The notes under the pieces are model-generated. The model saw only the letters and a list, made by a program, of their open reading frames with translations. It had not been told where the DNA came from and made no database searches. 8,605 nt of DNA from Candidatus Omnitrophota bacterium (lineage in GTDB: Bacteria; Omnitrophota; Gorgyraeia; Duberdicusellales; 4484-171), in NCBI GenBank assembly GCA_016939345.1, contig JAFGHG010000184.1, forward strand, positions 1-8,605, read 5' to 3'. The position numbers were made by a program, and so were the translations under genes. This document shows positions 6,666 to 8,605 of this stretch, piece by piece (position 1 is the stretch's first letter; every line of letters begins with the position of its first letter).

Positions 6666-6900
6666 GATGCATTTAGTTAAAGATCTTTTTTCAGATTTAT
6701 TAAAGTCAGCCAAGGACAACCAAGCTAAGAAAATTACAAAGGTTTATTTAAAGCTCGGTGATTTTAGCGAAATAAACGAAGAAATAGTCAGATTCTACTT
6801 TAAAGAAAAAAGTCAGGGAACCTTAGCACAAGGCGCTGAAATTGATATAGCAAAAAGTCCTAATCGAGAGTTGAGGCTGCTTTCCTTTGATTGCGAATAA
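6658..6900 (+). CDS. hypA: HypA-like nickel-delivery protein, truncated before the zinc domain
   Basis: The 80-residue product starts Met-His-Glu, and the His at position 2 with the N-terminal amine is the known nickel site of HypA, which delivers nickel to the large subunit with HypB. The alpha/beta body is recognisable: KKITKVYLKLGDFSEINEE (about 29-47), then RFYFKEKSQGT and AEIDIAKSP (61-69). Family members are usually about 110-120 residues and continue into a zinc-binding domain with two CxxC pairs. Here the protein ends at SFDCE with a single cysteine, so the whole zinc domain is missing. Neither other frame restores a CxxC motif. Either the gene is degenerate, a disrupted base call is present, or a zinc-less form works. 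It overlaps the protease gene by eight bases and precedes the HypC fusion. Confidence 0.75.
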   Translation: MHEMHLVKDLFSDLLKSAKDNQAKKITKVYLKLGDFSEINEEIVRFYFKEKSQGTLAQGAEIDIAKSPNRELRLLSFDCE

Positions 6901-6939
6901 ATCACTTATTATCTGGAAGTTATAAACCCCGGTTTAATT
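6901..6939 (+). other. Short spacer with possible remnant of the HypA C-terminus
   Basis: This is the longest gap inside the operon. Read on in the hypA frame beyond the TAA stop it gives ITYYLEVINPGLI, which resembles the last beta strand of full-length HypA (typically a Leu-Glu-Val/Ile-Ile-Ser-Gly stretch). That would fit loss of most of the zinc domain plus a stop. The spacer has no terminator-like hairpin and only a weak ribosome site for the next gene. The resemblance is short and could be chance. Confidence 0.3.
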
Positions 6940-8271
6940 ATGTGTTACGCGATACCAGGCAGAGTCAAGGAAATTGAAGGAAGAAAGGTCACTGTAGATT
7001 ATTTCGGCCAGGAGAGAAACGCTTTGAATGAAATATACGGCCTTAGAGCTGGAGATTATATTTACGCGCAGGGAGGTTATGTAATTAACAAAATTCCTGA
7101 AAAAGAAGCCCAAGAAATTCTTTCAGTATGGAAAGAGACTTTTTTTGAGCTTCAGGAAGTTGACCTAAAGCTTTCAAAGCTGGATTTAGAAGCCAAAAAA
7201 TTTGACTCTAGATTCAGTCGGATATTGGATCGGGCCATGGAAGGCACGGCACCGAGCGCATCGGAGGCGTTATATCTATTTAATTCTGCAAATAGAGAGC
7301 AGGACCAATATTTATATAAAGCTGCAAATTTTTTGCGCCAAAAATATTTGAAGAACTCCTGTTGTGTCCACGGCATACTGGAAATATCCAATCATTGCTC
7401 TTTAAACTGCCGATACTGCGGGATATCCAAACTAAACAGAAACATAGACCGTTATCGAATGAGCATCCAGGAGGTTGTAGAGGCAGCAGGCCTATCAATA
7501 GAAAAATACGGTTTTAAAGCCTTGGTCTTACAAAGCGGCGAAGATCCCGGCTATGGCATAGAAGATCTTTGTTATATGATCAGAACCATAAAAGATAAAT
7601 ATCCGGCCCTGATATTTATAAGTTTTGGCGAGGTTGGTCTAGAAGGCCTGGAAAAACTTTATGAAGCCGGGGCAAGGGGTTTATTGATGAGATTTGAAAC
7701 CTCAAACCAGCAGATTTATGAAAATTTACATCCCGGCCAACAATTGTCCACGAGGTTGCTTCATCTGAAAAAGGCTTATGAGCTTGGCTATCTGATATTA
7801 ACCGGCGGCTTGATCGGGCTTCCCGGACAAACCAGAGAAGATATTATTAATGATCTATTTTTAACAAAAGAGCTTAAAGCTGAGATGTATAGTTTTGGCC
7901 CCTTTTTACCTGTGCCAGGTACGCCTTTAGGCGCAAAGGAGCCGATTGATAAGGATTTGATGCTTAAGGTATTAAGTATAGCCCGTTTAATAGATCCTAC
8001 AGAAGCAAAAATACTGATTACAACCGCATTTGAGACTTTAAGTAAAGATGCGAGAAGGCAGGGCCTTATGGCAGGAGCAAATTCAGTAATGCTTAATGTT
8101 ACGCCTCTGAAATACCGGCAGCAATATGCTATTTATCCTGATAGGGCTTACCAGGATGAATTAATACAGGTTCAGATAGAGGATACCTTAAGCCTTCTGC
8201 GTTCTCTTGGCCGAGCCCCAACAGATCTGGGTGTTGTTCATGAAAAACAGGTTTTTAGCCAAAAAAAATAA
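6940..8271 (+). CDS. hypC-hydE: Fusion of HypC chaperone with a HydE-like radical SAM enzyme
   Basis: This single 443-residue frame joins two maturation proteins. Residues 1-75 are HypC-like: MCYAIPG start with the essential C2, VDYFGQERNALNE (19-31), and GDYIYAQGGYVINKIP (38-53). The conserved HypC histidine of the VHVG segment is replaced by Q44. Residues from about 85 onward match HydE, the [FeFe]-hydrogenase maturase: radical SAM cysteines C153-x3-C157-x2-C160 followed by Tyr-Arg-like RYRMS (171-175), QSGEDP (198-203), SFGEVG (228-233), RFETS (251-255), GLPGQT (293-298), GPFLPVPGTPL (320-330) and GANSVMLNVTP (379-389). HydE usually has PHPDTP where this has PVPGTP. HypC with HypD carries the Fe(CN)2CO unit of [NiFe] sites; HydE acts on an Fe-CO-CN complex during H-cluster assembly. 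Context indicates a [NiFe] role, but the reaction is unknown. The end overlaps rex by 32 bases. Confidence 0.9.
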   Translation: MCYAIPGRVKEIEGRKVTVDYFGQERNALNEIYGLRAGDYIYAQGGYVINKIPEKEAQEILSVWKETFFELQEVDLKLSKLDLEAKKFDSRFSRILDRAMEGTAPSASEALYLFNSANREQDQYLYKAANFLRQKYLKNSCCVHGILEISNHCSLNCRYCGISKLNRNIDRYRMSIQEVVEAAGLSIEKYGFKALVLQSGEDPGYGIEDLCYMIRTIKDKYPALIFISFGEVGLEGLEKLYEAGARGLLMRFETSNQQIYENLHPGQQLSTRLLHLKKAYELGYLILTGGLIGLPGQTREDIINDLFLTKELKAEMYSFGPFLPVPGTPLGAKEPIDKDLMLKVLSIARLIDPTEAKILITTAFETLSKDARRQGLMAGANSVMLNVTPLKYRQQYAIYPDRAYQDELIQVQIEDTLSLLRSLGRAPTDLGVVHEKQVFSQKK

Positions 8272-8605
8272 CTTTTCTCAGGAAACAATAAAACGCTTAA
8301 GTATCTATTTGAACGGCCTAAGGCGCATAAAGGATGAAGGAATGGAGATTGTTTCTTCAGATAAAATTACAGGTTTTTTAAAGGTCAGCCCCGAACAGTT
8401 TCGAAAGGACCTTTCTTATTTCGGGGGTTTTGGAAAGCCCGGCGTGGGCTATGATATCCAGCGGCTGATTGATGAGATACAGAATATTTTAGGTGTTGAT
8501 AAAGACTGGCAGATTGCTTTAGTCGGTGTGGGCAAGCTTGGTTCAGCCATGCTGGGCTTTGATGGTTTCTCTAAGTTCAATTTGAAGATAACCCATGCTT
8601 TTGAC
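8240..8605 (+). CDS. rex: Rex redox-sensing transcriptional repressor (N-terminal part)
   Basis: The first 122 residues are present; the family is usually a little over 200, so the rest lies beyond the window. The N-terminal winged helix covers about residues 13-85: QETIKRLSIYLNGL (14-27), then SPEQFRKDLSYFGGFGKPG (50-68) and VGYDI (69-73), nearly identical to the DNA-recognition and wing segment of known Rex proteins. The Rossmann NAD(H) domain begins with WQIALVGVGKLGSAML (90-105), whose GVGKLG has Lys at the usual Asn position, and reaches AFD (120-122), where the second strand ends in an acidic residue. Rex represses fermentation and hydrogenase-type genes and lets go when NADH binds. The ATG at 8240 lies inside the fusion gene; GTG at 8231 and TTG at 8234 are possible in-frame alternatives. 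A Rex operator stands at the head of this operon. Confidence 0.93.
   Translation, partial: MKNRFLAKKNNFSQETIKRLSIYLNGLRRIKDEGMEIVSSDKITGFLKVSPEQFRKDLSYFGGFGKPGVGYDIQRLIDEIQNILGVDKDWQIALVGVGKLGSAMLGFDGFSKFNLKITHAFD

Noticed and set aside
6940..8271. Evidence that the organism has an [FeFe]-hydrogenase
   Set aside because: A HydE-like domain alone is not enough; no H-cluster protein, HydF or HydG-type radical SAM maturase is in the window, and the gene called hydG here is a flavoprotein subunit.
1..8605. tRNA, rRNA, CRISPR, insertion sequence or prophage features
   Set aside because: I saw no regularly spaced direct repeats, transposase-like frames, terminal inverted repeats or RNA gene signatures; nearly all bases are accounted for by coding regions.

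Overview
The window is an AT-rich bacterial segment in which every supported gene lies on the + strand. It has two parts. Bases 1-2188 hold three tandem family-9 glycosyltransferase (heptosyltransferase-like) genes, the first cut by the window edge. Bases 2254-8605 hold a compact operon for a cytoplasmic NAD(P)-linked [NiFe]-hydrogenase, its maturation factors, and the start of a rex gene. Tandem family-9 glycosyltransferases suggest a Gram-negative-type envelope with a lipopolysaccharide core. Together with a four-subunit group-3b-like hydrogenase and a HydE-like radical SAM protein, this suggests an anaerobic, fermentative or syntrophic bacterium. An uncultivated lineage such as Omnitrophota or Elusimicrobiota would fit, but this is a low-confidence guess from gene style only.

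The hydrogenase genes follow the beta-gamma-delta-alpha order of archaeal sulfhydrogenase (hydB, hydG, hydD, hydA): an iron-sulfur subunit, a FAD/NAD(P) plus [2Fe-2S] subunit, a small subunit with ligands for three [4Fe-4S] clusters, and a large subunit with both nickel-binding CxxC motifs and an 8-residue C-terminal tail. Next come a HycI-type endopeptidase that would remove such a tail, a HypA homologue truncated before its zinc domain, a fusion of HypC with a HydE-like radical SAM enzyme, and rex. Overlaps of 1 to 32 bases and gaps of at most 39 bases point to one transcription unit.

The control region between the two blocks is informative. The end of the third glycosyltransferase gene contains TTGACA, 17 bases, then TATATT, with an extended -10 TG supplied by its own TGA stop codon and an A/T tract upstream. 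About 14 bases past the -10 is a perfect inverted repeat, TTGTGATTTTATTCACAA, which matches the consensus operator of Rex, the NADH/NAD+-sensing repressor encoded at the far end of the same operon. The simplest model is redox control: NADH accumulation releases Rex and switches on a hydrogenase that can dispose of reductant as H2, with rex inside its own regulated operon.

The most novel element is the HypC-HydE-like fusion. HypC carries the Fe(CN)2CO precursor of [NiFe] sites, while HydE acts on an Fe-CO-CN complex in [FeFe] H-cluster assembly. Their fusion inside a [NiFe] operon, with no [FeFe] hydrogenase gene in view, suggests an uncharacterised step in building the [NiFe] cofactor.
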